Below are positions 30,788 through 41,482 of a stretch of DNA of 64,000 nucleotides, in pieces. This DNA comes from Lodderomyces elongisporus (taxonomy: Eukaryota; Ascomycota; Pichiomycetes; Serinales; Debaryomycetaceae), in the NCBI RefSeq assembly GCF_030384665.1, contig NC_083680.1, positions 1,024,721 through 1,088,720 on the forward strand. The letters run 5' to 3'. Each line of letters opens with the position of its first letter. Position 1 is the stretch's first letter. The notes below the pieces were generated by a model. That model saw nothing but the letters and a program-made list of their open reading frames with translations, was not told the origin of the DNA and did no database searches. The position numbers and the translations under genes were made by a program.

Positions 30788-31627
30788 TGTGTGTGTATAT
30801 GTGTGTGTGTGTGTATTTGTGTAGATTGGTATTGATGTTGTTGACAGAAAGGTTATATTTTTTAAAACGATTATAGCTCTTGCTTGCCAGAGTTGGCCTT
30901 TTTTTTCGTGGTAGTTACTGTGAAAATGAAAATCTCGGTAAATGGTCGCTGCAGGAAATATCATTGGACATGTTTTGGTAAATTTACACTACCAGCGGTT
31001 GCACAAGATGATGCATGGCGAGAAATATGTGGAAGCCATGGGGTAGTATCAACTACTCTTCATAAAAGAGAGCTTATAAAGTAATTGAAGAATGGAGCAA
31101 TTGAATGGACTTCCTTTCCGGTCTTTTTTGTTTTCTAATTCCATTAAGAAAAAAGTGAGTGTATTTAAGAGTTAGTTGATCATAATACAGTTATTTTCTA
31201 ATTGAGTTTATCATTGCAGAGCGCTTAGTTAGATAAAATTGGCAATTACCAAAACTTTTTTTGCAGCGAAATAGTCCAAATCAATGTGCACACTGAAAAT
31301 CAAACTTTTAATACTTAGCATACAAAGTGAGCGAAACAGTATCCAAAATTTCACAAAGAAAATGTTAATCAAGGTAAGCTCAAGAGTTGATAAATTTTGT
31401 AGTAAGCTAATTACCTTAACATCTTCTCCTCTTCTCTTCTTCTATTCTACTTTTCAAATTTTAGTTTGCAAGAGACCAATTTTTGATTTGAAGCAAAATA
31501 AGATTAAGTATACAACGTTACACAGTTTTATTGTTCAATAAGAATAGAAAAGAGATCTCTATAAATCACGTGAGCTACTTTACTTTCCTCTCTCTTTTCT
31601 CTATAGTTTTTTTTTTTCGAATTCTAT
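30788..31627. other. Intergenic region between ATP15 and POL5
   Basis: No gene is supported. Next to ATP15 lies a (GT)n tract (about 30788-30815). TCACGTGA is at 31566-31573, close to the POL5 3' end. A frame of 85 codons at 31284-31541 was judged non-coding (AT-rich, no family features). Confidence 0.55.
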
Positions 31628-34600
31628 TTACTGTTTGTTCTTCTTTTTACTACTGATCCAGTTAACAAAATCAAAGAAGAGAGAAGGCTGAATTCTGCTT
31701 TCCGGATCCAAAGTCCATTTCTTTAACGATTGTGAGTAAATATCTGCTACTGCATCGATATAATTTGGATCCAAGGCAACAAGGTTTTTGGACAAGATAA
31801 TACAACTTTGATTAATTCCTGAGATCACTGACTGGTTGGATGATTTGGTTGTGCTTGCTTGGAGCTGCAATTTCTCAATTAAGCTGATGATTTTTTGAGA
31901 GAATTCCGCAATATCATCGACTTGATCGGGATTTATTTTTGTCTTACTGATTCTGTTCTTCAAAAGTTTATGAGCTTTGACACCCAAATTCTTATCCAAT
32001 GTTAAATTCATGAGGGTAATTATTGGCTCAATAAATGTGAGATTGTATTGTGAGTTGGGATTCTTTCTGCAAAACACTTCCAAAAGGTCAAGCACTCTGT
32101 TTTTGAAGAAAACCATGAGCTTTTTCGCTTCCATAACTTCGATTTTCCGCTTGTTACCAGTTGTAACGTTGTTGAGTATATCTTGCCTCTCTTTAAAGAT
32201 TTTTGAAAGTTGATCGTCCATTGCCATCATTTCGTCATCATTCATCGAGTCACTTTCATAATCATCGTTGGATGAGTCGGAGTCTGAAAGCTCATCAAAC
32301 TTTACTTCTCCTGACTCTGCCGTAGGGATACCTAAAGCCTTGGCAAGTTTCAAATTTGTCTCTTTGTCTAGCTCAGTCATTGTTGAGTTTGCGTTGTTTT
32401 CGTCTTCGGAATCTTCTTCTTCTTCTTCTTCTGAATCGTCCTCCTCGTCATCGGCATTACCATCCTTCAGCAGATCTGAATCGCCTTCTCCCTCGTCATC
32501 TTCACTTTCCTCTTCATCACTGCCTTCTGCAACGTGCTCGTTTTCATTTTCAAATAAAAGCTTTTGTCCTTCTTTATTTTCCTTTGCAATCAAAACATCG
32601 AGCAACAACTGGAAAGACGCATCATTGATTCTCAACTTCCCTTGTGCATCTTCACCACACAAATAGTTTTCCCAAATAATCATTGAAAGCCTTTTCAACA
32701 AATTCACTTGACGCGAAATGAAACTAAGCAAAATCTCAGTCATAACAACAGCTGGATCAATCTCGTTATCTGGTTCAACTTCGGCTACCAAAACAAATTG
32801 TTTTTCAAACACTAATTTCAACTCGTTGATGATTTGAACAATCTCTTCGTCTTCTTGATGCAATTGAAGAAAGCACATGGAAAACAAAAGCTCAAACATT
32901 TTCAAAGTACCGCCTGCACTTGATTCCCTTTCTTTTTCAAGATCATGCGTGGTTTGAATTAGTGTGATGGTTTCATCTCTCACTTGCAAAAGCTCGTCAT
33001 CAAATTCAACAAGGCACTTGTGGCTCTTGTCCAATGCAACAATTTGCTGAAAACAAAAGTAAGCCCACAGCTCTTTATCATGAGTTCTCAGAACAACTTC
33101 AGCCAAGATGACATTCAATTTCTCTTGTGCCAATTTGCGGATATTTGGAGAGGCGGTTGTTTCAAAAAAGCTCAATTTTACAAGCATTGTGAAAACATCT
33201 TCCAAATCATCTCCATGCTGGTTGCGCTTGATTAAATGAACAATTTTGTCAAGACACCATTTAAGCACATTATCGTTTGAATATTTGTCTCCATCTGGAA
33301 TTGTTGTTTGCTCCCTAAGTGCAATATCAAATTTCTCCAAAAGAGTTGGAAGAAAATTATGGTTTTGTATGTCAAGTATACGGTCAACAGTATTTGACCT
33401 AGTAACCAAATCAAAATTCCAACAACCTCCCTTTGACTCGTCCAAAAGACATTTTAAAACTGTGGATGCGATATCTCTGGATTTTATGTTACAGTTTTGA
33501 ACAATGCTTTGTAATGCTCTTTTGGCACTCTCGTGTAACAATCTAGACTTATGTGATGATTGGTTGATAAGACATCTCATAAAGTTTGGAGTGAACAAAA
33601 ACGCAACATCCAGTCCTGGTCCTGCTTCCAGTTCCAGGTTCAGTTCCAGGTTAAGTTCCAGGTTCAGTTCTAATGCGTTCATAAATTTCATGAAAATCTC
33701 AAAGCCCCAGTATTTGCGCTCGTGAGACGATTTTTCGGCAAAGAGTGTTTCATCAACGACAACTTTATAAAATTCTTTCAAAGTAATCATCTCTGGTTGT
33801 GCTTTGTCGTTGCTTGCACTTTTACCTTTACTTTTACTCTTGTTTTTACTCTTTGTGTTGCTTTTCTCAACCTTTTTTCTCTTTCTTTCATTATCAGCAT
33901 CATGCTCTTCAGTATATTCATCTCCAGAAAGCTTATTTGCAAAGTTTTCAACAATCAAGTCCCATACAAAAGGTAATCTTGAGCTCCAACTGCTCTTTTG
34001 CTGTTTCTTTTTCGTATCAAGTTCCTTTCCATCTGTCTCTTCAACAATTACTTCAACATCCTTCAAAACTTTGGCAAGAACAGGCAAGTTGCCCTTTCGC
34101 ATAGGATCGCCCTCTTTCCAATTGGACTTGCTATTCTTTATTTGTGCAGCAACATCGCTTCTCAACAAAGGATCGATGCTCAAATATATGGCAAGCCCTT
34201 CAGTGGACAAATTCAACCCCAAGTCATTTACTTTTTGTAAAATCATCAACAGCAATGAAGCTGCATATCGCTCAGGGAGGTTTCTAATCACTTGGATTAA
34301 TGAAGCTGTAGCCACTTCACGGATCCAAGATTTGGTATTTGACAATTCCACAAGGACATTGATGAATCGCAGGAGTTCCTCTTCTTTGCTTTGCAAAATA
34401 ATCTTGCTGTTGAGTAATACCTGCAAGCCAAACAAGCGACCAAACAAAACAGCCCGTTCCTCTTTACCTTTCATATTGCTTTTGACCTGAGTTACCTCAG
34501 TTAATCTGTCCAAATACTGGTCAATGGTCAACTGTTTTTGAGAGACAAGCTGGTTAACGACCTCGGTTAGTGCCATACTAAAACCAAGTTTAGCAGTTTG

Positions 34601-34759
34601 ACGAGTGGTGATTAAACCCTTTATCAATCTAGTGAGCGCGTATTCCCATTCCTGCTGGTTATTCTCATTTGTCAACTCTTTGATTAAAGAAGTGGCTGCA
34701 TGGATGCGCTCATCAACTATCTCAGAGCTGAGTTTAGAAAAGTGATCTCTTGAAACCAT
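31628..34759 (-). CDS. POL5: Pol5 / Mybbp1a-family nucleolar protein
   Basis: A 1043-residue protein; yeast Pol5 has 1022. The N-terminal block LTRLIKGLITTRQTAKLGFS and the following LTEVV are signatures of this family of HEAT-like repeat proteins. Despite the name DNA polymerase V, yeast Pol5 acts in the nucleolus on rRNA synthesis and late 60S maturation, and is not an active replicative polymerase. The central part carries a basic K/S patch (about 285-320) and a long acidic D/E/S region (about 730-830), common in nucleolar assembly factors. An in-frame repeat of ELNL (about 365-382, bases 33620-33672) looks like recent expansion. It is divergent from ASA1. Confidence 0.95.
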   Translation of the reverse strand: MVSRDHFSKLSSEIVDERIHAATSLIKELTNENNQQEWEYALTRLIKGLITTRQTAKLGFSMALTEVVNQLVSQKQLTIDQYLDRLTEVTQVKSNMKGKEERAVLFGRLFGLQVLLNSKIILQSKEEELLRFINVLVELSNTKSWIREVATASLIQVIRNLPERYAASLLLMILQKVNDLGLNLSTEGLAIYLSIDPLLRSDVAAQIKNSKSNWKEGDPMRKGNLPVLAKVLKDVEVIVEETDGKELDTKKKQQKSSWSSRLPFVWDLIVENFANKLSGDEYTEEHDADNERKRKKVEKSNTKSKNKSKSKGKSASNDKAQPEMITLKEFYKVVVDETLFAEKSSHERKYWGFEIFMKFMNALELNLELNLELNLELEAGPGLDVAFLFTPNFMRCLINQSSHKSRLLHESAKRALQSIVQNCNIKSRDIASTVLKCLLDESKGGCWNFDLVTRSNTVDRILDIQNHNFLPTLLEKFDIALREQTTIPDGDKYSNDNVLKWCLDKIVHLIKRNQHGDDLEDVFTMLVKLSFFETTASPNIRKLAQEKLNVILAEVVLRTHDKELWAYFCFQQIVALDKSHKCLVEFDDELLQVRDETITLIQTTHDLEKERESSAGGTLKMFELLFSMCFLQLHQEDEEIVQIINELKLVFEKQFVLVAEVEPDNEIDPAVVMTEILLSFISRQVNLLKRLSMIIWENYLCGEDAQGKLRINDASFQLLLDVLIAKENKEGQKLLFENENEHVAEGSDEEESEDDEGEGDSDLLKDGNADDEEDDSEEEEEEDSEDENNANSTMTELDKETNLKLAKALGIPTAESGEVKFDELSDSDSSNDDYESDSMNDDEMMAMDDQLSKIFKERQDILNNVTTGNKRKIEVMEAKKLMVFFKNRVLDLLEVFCRKNPNSQYNLTFIEPIITLMNLTLDKNLGVKAHKLLKNRISKTKINPDQVDDIAEFSQKIISLIEKLQLQASTTKSSNQSVISGINQSCIILSKNLVALDPNYIDAVADIYSQSLKKWTLDPESRIQPSLFFDFVNWISSKKKNKQ

Positions 34760-35295
34760 TGTAAAGCAAATGATGGTTTTTAATGTAGTTTTAGCTCTAA
34801 TAAGGTAGTGGTGATGATGGTAGTGGTGGTGGCGGTAGTGGTTTCGGTTTCAAGTTTAATATTAGTTTTAGTAGCAATAGGAATCGTGTTCCTAGTGTTA
34901 GTGTAGATTGATTATCTTATATTTCCTTTGTCTTCCTAGTGAAGGTTATGGATTTCTAGAAATGGAATGTATAAAAATTGGTTGAGTCTCGCTCGATGCT
35001 CATCAAATGTTTGGCAACCAAACTATACCTCGAAAAGAAGCACAAAATCAGAGCGAGCAAAAAAAAAAATAGAATATATATATATATATTCATACATTCA
35101 TATATTCATATATATTAAAAATAAAGTTAAGAAAAATAAAATACTTGATCCTGTTCTCTTCTTTCCCCACGAAACCCGAAATTATCTAGACCCTTCACAC
35201 AAAAAAAGCTATTTATTCCATACATTTGCCCACTTTAGATTTTTACTATCTTTTGATTAGCTTCTCCACCAGTTTGTACCAATCTTTATCTTAAA
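34760..35295. promoter_or_regulatory. Divergent promoter region POL5/ASA1
   Basis: 536 bp between two ATGs. A GTGGTG repeat lies near POL5 (about 34805-34850). GCTCATC at about 34998-35004 matches part of the reversed PAC box used by ribosome-biogenesis genes. TATA-like repeats at about 35075-35115 precede ASA1. Confidence 0.45.
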
Positions 35296-36498
35296 ATGTC
35301 CTCGATATCATCTGCTCCGCAACAGCAGTTCTCACTACGATACCACAAAGCTAGCATATCCTACATCCTACCAATTTCTTCGCGGTACATTTACTCAGCG
35401 GATCAATCGGGACTAGTGATCAAATGGGACTTGCAAATTAGGAGACCCAAATTACAATGGCAGGCACACAAGGATTCAATACTCACTATACTTCAATGGC
35501 ATCAATATATAGTTACACATTCTAGAGACTCGACTATCAAAGTATGGTTAGAGGATATTTTACAATTTGAAATGCCTGTGAATGCATTGAATTATACAAA
35601 CATTGTGCTATATCGGGATAACTATTTAATCACGCCGGCAACCTTGGATTCAAATAACGTGGATGTGTACAAACTCAAGCAACATCCTATAGAAGTAAGC
35701 AGAGTTATTGCTAACATTAGCATTTTTGAGCTTGTCAACAAGACGAGAACCAACATGCATGCAAATAAGGCTGGTGATGGTGTTGATGTTAATGTCAAGT
35801 ACGCAGATGAGTTTGCAATTGATGATAAGGACAATATGCAGGGACGTCAGGATTTTGGAATTATCATGAAAATGTTGGTGATTGATATGACAATATACAT
35901 TGGGTTCGAGTCTGGTGATATTGTTGGTCTCCATTTGGAAGTTCCCGAGAGTAAGTTAACACGAGGTTCAAACTCCACGCTGTTGATCAATAGAGAGCCG
36001 CGACTAAAGCTTGAATATCAAAACACTCTGCTTGTGCCAAACCCGGTTATCTCATTAGCAAATTTGAATGGACTATTGGTTTCGGGTTCCACTGGAACTA
36101 AAGTTGTTATACATAGTGACCCAACAAGAACTGTCAAGTTCCATCTGTCTGGGATCCATTCTATCCAAACATACCAAGATAGATTGGTGATTGGATTTTG
36201 GGATGGGGCGATTGAGTATAAAGGTGAAATAATTCAACGACCTTTACCACAAATCAAAGGCGGTTTGGATATTAATAGTAATGGCGATGATGAGAATGAA
36301 GAAGAGAACTTGAAGAGCAATGTAAAGCTAACTTCCATGACACTAAGTAGTTTTGGCAACAGTAGTGGTTCAGACACGGCAAAGGTGCAACATGTAAGGA
36401 AACCCAAGTACTCCGAGATGGTGAAGGCAAAATCAATGAGCGATGCACTTTTTGCAGGTTACGAGGATGGAACGATTATGGGATATGCTTTGATTTGA
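35296..36498 (+). CDS. ASA1: ASTRA-complex WD protein Asa1
   Basis: A 400-residue WD-repeat protein. The opening FSLRYHKASISYILPI followed by SADQSGLVIKWDLQIRRPK matches the Asa1 family, where FxLRYHK and WDLxxRRP are typical. The ending LFAGYEDGTIMGYAL closes the propeller. Asa1 is a subunit of the ASTRA assembly (with Tra1, Tti1, Tel2, Rvb1/2), which helps stabilise PIKK kinases. A hydrophilic insertion with a D/N/E stretch lies near 330-370. Length suits the Candida-clade family. Other WD40 proteins are possible but fit less well. Confidence 0.85.
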   Translation: MSSISSAPQQQFSLRYHKASISYILPISSRYIYSADQSGLVIKWDLQIRRPKLQWQAHKDSILTILQWHQYIVTHSRDSTIKVWLEDILQFEMPVNALNYTNIVLYRDNYLITPATLDSNNVDVYKLKQHPIEVSRVIANISIFELVNKTRTNMHANKAGDGVDVNVKYADEFAIDDKDNMQGRQDFGIIMKMLVIDMTIYIGFESGDIVGLHLEVPESKLTRGSNSTLLINREPRLKLEYQNTLLVPNPVISLANLNGLLVSGSTGTKVVIHSDPTRTVKFHLSGIHSIQTYQDRLVIGFWDGAIEYKGEIIQRPLPQIKGGLDINSNGDDENEEENLKSNVKLTSMTLSSFGNSSGSDTAKVQHVRKPKYSEMVKAKSMSDALFAGYEDGTIMGYALI

Positions 36499-36726
36499 GA
36501 GAGGAAAGTTGCAATGAGAAAATGAAAGAGGTACTGGAGGAGTGAGTAGAAACGTGGGCGAAGGGGGGGGGGAAGTTAGAAAGGTTAATAGCATCAAATA
36601 GAGTATTCAAGTAAATGTCGTTTTTTTTTGATGCAAACGGAAAATATGTTTATTAATAAATAAATCTATACAACAGACCCATTCTATTAAACAAAAGCAG
36701 AAGTTTTCTCAAGATCATGATTGGTG

Positions 36727-37184
36727 TCATGTTTGCGAAGAAACTGCTTTTTTGTAATATCCAGACCTTCTTCTATTATTATTGTTGTTACTGTTGTTGT
36801 TGTTGTTGTTGTTATTTGATGCGGCATTTGGGCCATTATTGTTACCACTATTGTGACCGCCGCCACCTCCTCCACTAGATCTGGAATACGTGTTGGTGAT
36901 ATTATTGATTGCAGCGTGTTTTTTTGGAAGATGGCCGTGTTGCAGATCATGCGACAAAGTTCCATAGTTCTTGTTGGTATTGTTTGATCTTGCATGCAGC
37001 TGTTGTTGGTGGTGACTATTATGGTGATGATTGTTTTGATTTTGAGAATTGAATGGGGTATGTGAAGTCGACGACGACGATGAATTGTTGCTCCACATCG
37101 ATGGCATGTGCACAGAAGGGGAGTTACCCGACAGGGGTGTGCGTTTGCCCTTTCTTTTGTTTTGAGCGTGATTGCTACTGCCGT

Positions 37185-37218
<34 letters not shown>

Positions 37219-38250
37219 ACTGTTGCTGTTGCTATTGTTGCTATTGTTACTATTGCTTGTTTGCTGATTACCGACGTTGTTCCTTTTCTGTAGTTGTTGA
37301 GCAGGAAAGTTTCCATCACTAGATGGTTCCAACTCTGGAGAATTTATCAATGTGACATCTTCCTCATCAAATGAAGTGTTCTCCAAAGCATCTTTCGATG
37401 CATACAAGATTGAGTTAATGTCAATCTCAATTTGTTCCTTCTCCAATATTTTTTCTTCAAGGTCAGGGTATTTTTCAAGCAAGAATTCGATTGTTTGTGC
37501 ATTATCGCCAAGCACATTCTTGCTCTCTGTACCATGGGCTTTTACCAAGGTCGCCAATGTACTGAGCATAGTCAACACCTTGGTATTCTTATTGACATAG
37601 ATATTATCCATCAGCTTTTTCTTGTTGTTAAGTGAATCCAACAAAGTATCGATGTCTTTGTCGTTGCTTGAAATCAGCTCGTTAAGCGTTTCCCATTGTT
37701 TGTGGTTTTCTTGTTTATAAGTATCTAAGCTTTTCTGTAATGTGTCAAGTTCAGTTTTATAATGTTGCTTATACTCATTGCAGCTAGCCACTAGTGCATC
37801 GTAACTAATCTTTAACCTCTCATATTCGGCCATTGATTGCATACTGCTGTCAGATAACTTCTCGCACCTCATCTTCATCTGTTTTGTCAGCATGTTCAAC
37901 GACTCAACTGAGTTCGATAACTCGCTATTCTGGTCCTCGAGATCCAAGATCCTGCGCTCCTTTCTCTTTAGTAAGGCCGATAACATGTCATTTTCATGTT
38001 TCAAATTGGCCAACTGGTCGACAAACGAATCATTTTTCGCAGTGGCGACTTGACTTTTACGTGAAAGTTCTTGATTCGTTTGCTTTAAAGTTGCAATTTC
38101 CAAACTCAAACTGTCAATCGTGGTGTGCAAAGTGTCAATCACTTTCGAAGATGAAGATCCGGGTTTCATCTTTACTGGTGATTCTGAAACCACTGCTGCT
38201 TTATCACTCTTGATGGGTGACAGCGATAAACTTGCTGAATCTCCTGCCAT
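36727..38250 (-). CDS. SHE3: RNA-transport adaptor She3
   Basis: A 507-residue protein with a long coiled coil (about 37-230) starting SKVIDTLHTTIDSLSLEIAT and a segment MDNIYVNKNTKVLTMLSTLA typical of CTG-clade She3. The last 200 residues are disordered: poly-N/S, His-rich, a basic NKRKGKRTPLSG patch and a Gly run. She3 links the myosin Myo4 to She2 or, in Candida, directly to mRNAs, so they are carried to bud and hyphal tips. The coiled coil binds the motor and the basic C-terminal part binds RNA in the known system. The assignment comes from architecture plus conserved coiled-coil blocks. It converges on ASA1. Confidence 0.83.
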
Positions 38251-39778
38251 TCGAAGCGTGTCTATGTGTGTGTCAATTAAGTAAAGAAATGAAGGGATAA
38301 ATAAATAAATATATATATGTATATATATATATATAAGTTGCTTATACCTTGATATGTCTGTGTTTTAGTTTAACTTCAATATCAATAAATTCCAAACAGT
38401 TGTAATAACGTTCAAAAATTAGTGATCTGACTCGATGCTGGTGTTTGTATTGGAGATGAAAAAGATGGGGTTGATATACATGCAAATTAAAAAATAAAAA
38501 AATTTGTGCAAATGTATATACGTATCAAATATGAACCAGTCTAATTCGGCAAGCCAGGGGTCCAGTACTTTTCTTTCCACTCTGTGATTCACTTGTACCT
38601 GGTGCTGTATTTGTAAAGGAAACAGATAGATAAAGTAAGAATTATAAAAAGAAGGAAGAAGAAGAAGAAGAAGAAGAAGAAGCTAAAAAAAAAGGAGAAG
38701 AAGGAGTAAGATATCAGCTTTTCTGGATCTGTAGGCAATTGGCTTCTTTTTTTTTTGCTGCTCTGTCTATCTCTGTCTGTGTGTGGGTGTGTCTTTCTTT
38801 CTCTCTCTCTTTCTCTCTCAATCTCTTTGTCTGTCTGAATCGCATCCAATGTTTACCTTTTGAGATTCTTGACGTAAACAACCAAAACAAAACAAAACAT
38901 ATAAAAAAAAAAAGAAGAAAAAAAAGAAAAACAATTTAGACGACAGACGGAATGCGTCTACTGCGAGAGAACAACAAATTTGTATGAAGCTGCAAATAGC
39001 GAACAATCAATGTGAAAGGGACGGCATCACATCTATAGCTTGATGAACCACAGACACTTTGAAAGTTTCTTAAAGCTTTACAAAACTTGAGGATCGATAC
39101 AATGTTCAGCTTTTGAAGTAGTTAGCTTTTCGATATACATCCATGAAAAAATGTTGTATAACAAACTGTGGAACCTTGTATCAGGATTTATACTTATTGA
39201 TGCATGTGAAATAAGAATATGCTGAAGCCTGGATTTCCGTACTTGTACATTCAAATATAGATAAATACTTATCTATATATATGTGCTTTTATGGGGGGAA
39301 GGGTGTTTGTAACGATTCAACAAGCTGTGTTAGTATAATAGATCTTTGTTTACTCATAGATCAGAAAGCTTACTTAATACCATGTTAGTTTCTGTGTATG
39401 TGTGTGTAAGGTAAAGCCTATGGTAAATGTGCAAAAACAAAAATGCTTAACAAACTATGATGATGATTGACTAAGAGAAATATACTACCTGAATGAAAAT
39501 CAAATAATCGAGACTAGCTCAATCCAAATAAGTTGTAATAAACAACCTCATACATTTATACAAAAGTACTTGTTCGATTACTGTTGAAATAGACCTCTAA
39601 AAAGTCTACCATTTAAATATATCTATATATATATATATAAATACTTAGCTTTATGTATATATATTTGAATATATAATACCACGTGATCTTACTCAATCAC
39701 TTTAGGTGCGGCTTGAGCCTATTCTATTTTGTAAAAAAAAAAAAAAATTTTTATACAGTGTACAGAAAAGAGAATGTT

Positions 39779-39807
39779 GAGTGAGTGAGTGAGTGAGTGA
39801 GTGAGTG
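39779..39807. repeat. (TGAG)n tetranucleotide repeat
   Basis: About seven tandem TGAG units, just upstream of the ADO1 TATA box. Confidence 0.85.
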
Positions 39808-39828
39808 TGCGGGTGTGTCCTTCTTTTT

Positions 39829-39835
39829 TATATAA
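39829..39835 (+). promoter_or_regulatory. TATA box of ADO1
   Basis: TATATAA lies 150 bp upstream of the first in-frame ATG (39979), at a normal distance for a yeast promoter. A start of transcription 40-120 bp further on would leave the upstream ATG at 39966 in the leader. Confidence 0.5.
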
Positions 39836-39965
39836 GAGAAAATAAAAAATCTACTAGGCTAATAATATGTTGTGCCACAGAATCATCGTTCCCACAATTC
39901 CAGCTTTCCTTCCTTCCTGCTTTTTCTTCTTATTTATTTATTTTTTTTTTTTTTGGCTAGCTAAA

Positions 39966-39974
39966 ATGATTTAA
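39966..39974 (+). other. Two-codon upstream ORF in the ADO1 leader
   Basis: ATG-ATT-TAA ends four bases before the first in-frame ATG of ADO1 (39979). If present in the mRNA it would favour bypass of that ATG and use of the next one at 40096. Confidence 0.45.
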
Positions 39975-39978
39975 AACA

Positions 39979-41145
39979 ATGAATTTTTCACAACCTCTTT
40001 GTAGACAATCTCGACAATTAAATCGACTTTCTCAATTTTCTCAATTTTCTATTTCTCAAAACTTTCATTCTTCTTATACTTTACGCCGCTTCATAATGTC
40101 TAGCACCAATTACAAATTAGTCTGTTTGGGAAACCCTTTGTTGGACCTCCAAACCAATGTTTCACAAGACTACCTCAAGAAGTACGACTTGAAAGATAAT
40201 GACGCCATTTTAGCCGAAGACAAGCATTTACCTATTTACGAAGAGATCATCAACAATAAGGATCTTATCCTCGTTGCTGGTGGTGCTGCTCAAAACACTG
40301 CTCGTGGTGCACAATATATCTTGCCTGAAAACTCTGTTGTTTACTTTGGTTCAGTAGGTAACGATGTCTATGCTGAGAGATTGAATGAGGCCAATGCCAA
40401 GTACGGATTGGCAACCAGATACCAAGTGCAATCGGATTACGCTACTGGTAAATGTGCTGCCTTGATCTATGATCACCACAGATCATTGGTTACCGACCTT
40501 GCTGCTGCTAACCACTTCAAGCCAGAACACTTGCAAAAAGCAGAAAACTGGAAAATCGTTGAAGCAGCCGAGGCATACTATATCGGTGGATTTCACTTGA
40601 CTGTTTCCCCAGAAGCCATCAAATTGCTTGGTGAAGAAGCTGCTAAAAAGAACAAACCATTGGTGTTGAACTTTTCTGCTCCATTCATTGCCCAATTCTT
40701 TAAAGACCAATTGGACTCCGTCTTGCCATACGTCGACTACGTCATTGCTAATGAATCCGAGGCTGAGGCATACGCAGAAAGCCATGGTTTGAGCAACACC
40801 AAGGATGTTGCTGAGATTGCCAAGCATGTAGCACAATTGCCAAAAGTTAATGAAAAAAGACCACGTACCGTTATCTTCACCCAAGGTACCGACCCAACAG
40901 TCACCGTGGTGAACAACGGAGATGGCAAATTGGATGTTAATGAGTATCCTGTCAAATCATTGGCCAAGGAAAAGATTGTTGATACCAATGGTGCTGGTGA
41001 TGCATTTGCTGCTGGGTTCGTTGCTTCTTTGGTTGAAGGTAAGAACCTTGCTGACTCTGTTGATGTAGGACAATGGGCTGCAGCATTGAGTATTCAACAA
41101 GTTGGTCCATCATTCCCATTCCCAAAGGAGACATACACAAAGTAG
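39979..41145 (+). CDS. ADO1: Adenosine kinase, with possible mitochondrial extension
   Basis: A PfkB-family (ribokinase-like) enzyme that phosphorylates adenosine to AMP and supports the methyl cycle by removing adenosine. From M40 (ATG at 40096, MSSTNYKLVCLGNPLLDL) it is 349 residues, close to yeast Ado1 (340). Visible marks are GNPLLDL, the glycine-rich GGAAQNTARG near 108-117, and the C-terminal catalytic DTNGAGDAFAAGF around 335-347. The open frame begins 39 codons earlier. That extension has five Arg, no acidic residue and many Ser/Gln/Phe, the composition of a mitochondrial presequence. Two products, mitochondrial from 39979 and cytosolic from 40096, are therefore possible. The longer frame is given here. 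Confidence 0.95.
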   Translation: MNFSQPLCRQSRQLNRLSQFSQFSISQNFHSSYTLRRFIMSSTNYKLVCLGNPLLDLQTNVSQDYLKKYDLKDNDAILAEDKHLPIYEEIINNKDLILVAGGAAQNTARGAQYILPENSVVYFGSVGNDVYAERLNEANAKYGLATRYQVQSDYATGKCAALIYDHHRSLVTDLAAANHFKPEHLQKAENWKIVEAAEAYYIGGFHLTVSPEAIKLLGEEAAKKNKPLVLNFSAPFIAQFFKDQLDSVLPYVDYVIANESEAEAYAESHGLSNTKDVAEIAKHVAQLPKVNEKRPRTVIFTQGTDPTVTVVNNGDGKLDVNEYPVKSLAKEKIVDTNGAGDAFAAGFVASLVEGKNLADSVDVGQWAAALSIQQVGPSFPFPKETYTK

Positions 41146-41482
41146 GTTAATATAAGACATCTGGGATTATTATGTTTGAAATAAAAAATAATGGAAAAAA
41201 CAAAAAAGGGAAAAATAGAATGGCAGAACAATAAAGAAAGCTAGACAGTATAAATATTATATTGAAATTACGGCAAATGTCCTTGTTCTTTTTTGTTCTT
41301 ATACTTGATTATTATTTTTTAGTTGAACTATAACATAAATATACATACACAATAAAAATAGATTTGACATATACATATCCATATATGTTTCTACCAATCT
41401 CTGATATACCCAAAGAAATAAAAAAAAAAAAAAAACAAAACAAAACAAAAGAAAATTAGTTTTGTTTGATTGAAATCTTGTC
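41146..41482. other. Convergent 3' region ADO1/IZH3
   Basis: 337 bp of AT-rich sequence between two stop codons, including an A-run and CAAAA repeats near 41420-41450. No gene is seen. Confidence 0.55.

Larger units (their letters stand above)
38251..39978. other. 1.7-kb divergent region SHE3/ADO1
   Basis: No gene is supported. Contents: a TA-rich tract beside SHE3 (about 38305-38335), (GAA)n near 38655-38680, long T/A runs, CACGTG at 39680-39685, a (TGAG)n tract at 39779-39807, and the ADO1 TATA box at 39829-39835. The middle (38950-39600) is ordinary AT-rich sequence that could hide a non-coding RNA, but none was recognised. Confidence 0.55.

Noticed and set aside
30788..30964. Upstream extension of the ATP15 frame
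   Set aside because: The extra 59 codons translate a GT-repeat leader, and Atp15 proteins are about 62 residues without a presequence.
31284..31541. 85-codon frame between ATP15 and POL5
   Set aside because: AT-rich translation with no family features, overlapping a likely 3' flank and the region near TCACGTGA.
36687..37319. Long minus-strand frame rich in Ala/Thr overlapping SHE3
   Set aside because: It is a shadow of the CAG/AAC repeats in the SHE3 3' half, in another frame.
38552..38606. Hairpin with AGCCAGG and CCTGGTGCT arms upstream of SHE3
   Set aside because: The arms pair imperfectly with a bulge and a long AT-rich loop; not clearly better than chance.
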